Assembly: GCA_025927795.1 (NCBI GenBank)
Contig: JAICKT010000020.1
Coordinates: 1-23,043, forward strand
Source: Parafilimonas sp.
Lineage (GTDB): Bacteria; Bacteroidota; Bacteroidia; Chitinophagales; Chitinophagaceae
Length of the DNA: 23,043 nucleotides
Direction of reading: 5' to 3'
Each line of letters starts with the position of its first letter. Position 1 is the stretch's first letter. This document shows positions 23,012 through 23,043 of this stretch, piece by piece. The position numbers and the translations under genes are program-made. A model generated the notes under the pieces. That model saw nothing but the letters and a program-made list of their open reading frames with translations, ran no database searches and was not told the DNA's origin.

Positions 23012-23043
23012 GCGGAAGTGGAAAATCAAACAGACTGGCTCAG

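Overview
The window looks like a chromosomal segment of an AT-rich member of the Bacteroidota, most likely close to Chitinophagaceae. This rests on the gene types (a Bacteroidota-style PurM, a fused FAD oxidoreductase/Rieske protein, a one-chain GcvP, the ybeY-mnmG neighbourhood), on the near absence of Shine-Dalgarno sequences, and on several promoter-like TAnnTTTG (-7) elements typical of this phylum. I see no rRNA, tRNA, CRISPR array, phage or transposase. Most of the window is housekeeping or general metabolism, coded densely on both strands, with no gene-free stretch above 300 bases; the longest is 9136-9345.

Layout. 1-2710 (minus strand): two small membrane or secreted proteins and an Hsp20 chaperone, a hairpin terminator, then an FAD oxidoreductase with a C-terminal Rieske domain. 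2792-7855 (plus): a small membrane protein with a DUF2007-like protein, a secreted PSMA-like M28 peptidase, a 2-oxoglutarate/Fe(II)-type oxygenase and a chromate transporter. 7842-8665 (minus): feoA-nadD. 8719-12036 (plus): ybeY, mnmG and a secreted protein with a carboxypeptidase-regulatory-like domain. 12052-14302: ribF and purM, transcribed divergently. 14446-16635 (plus): a TetR regulator and a DHA2-type drug exporter with three copies of one palindromic operator, closed by a 32-bp perfect-palindrome terminator. 16680-22931 (minus): a VOC protein, an AlkA-like glycosylase behind a GH25 lysozyme, a zinc alcohol dehydrogenase, and gcvP.

Two things stand out. First, gcvP carries an in-frame insertion of about 198 nt (20535-20733). 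It has imperfect terminal inverted repeats, each of which contains its own hairpin, and it adds about 66 residues shortly after the PLP lysine. It looks like a protein-coding palindromic mobile element, similar in concept to the Rickettsia palindromic elements. Second, the tetR/MFS pair has a near-identical palindrome at three sites, which makes a strong, testable self-contained efflux switch.

Smaller points are a recurring 3-5 nt spacing between a -7-like element and the start codon at ribF, feoA, tetR and, more weakly, GH25 and mnmG, which suggests leaderless transcripts. There is also a parS-like CACGTG palindrome just upstream of mnmG, and a YbeY whose third metal-ligand position is Asp instead of His.
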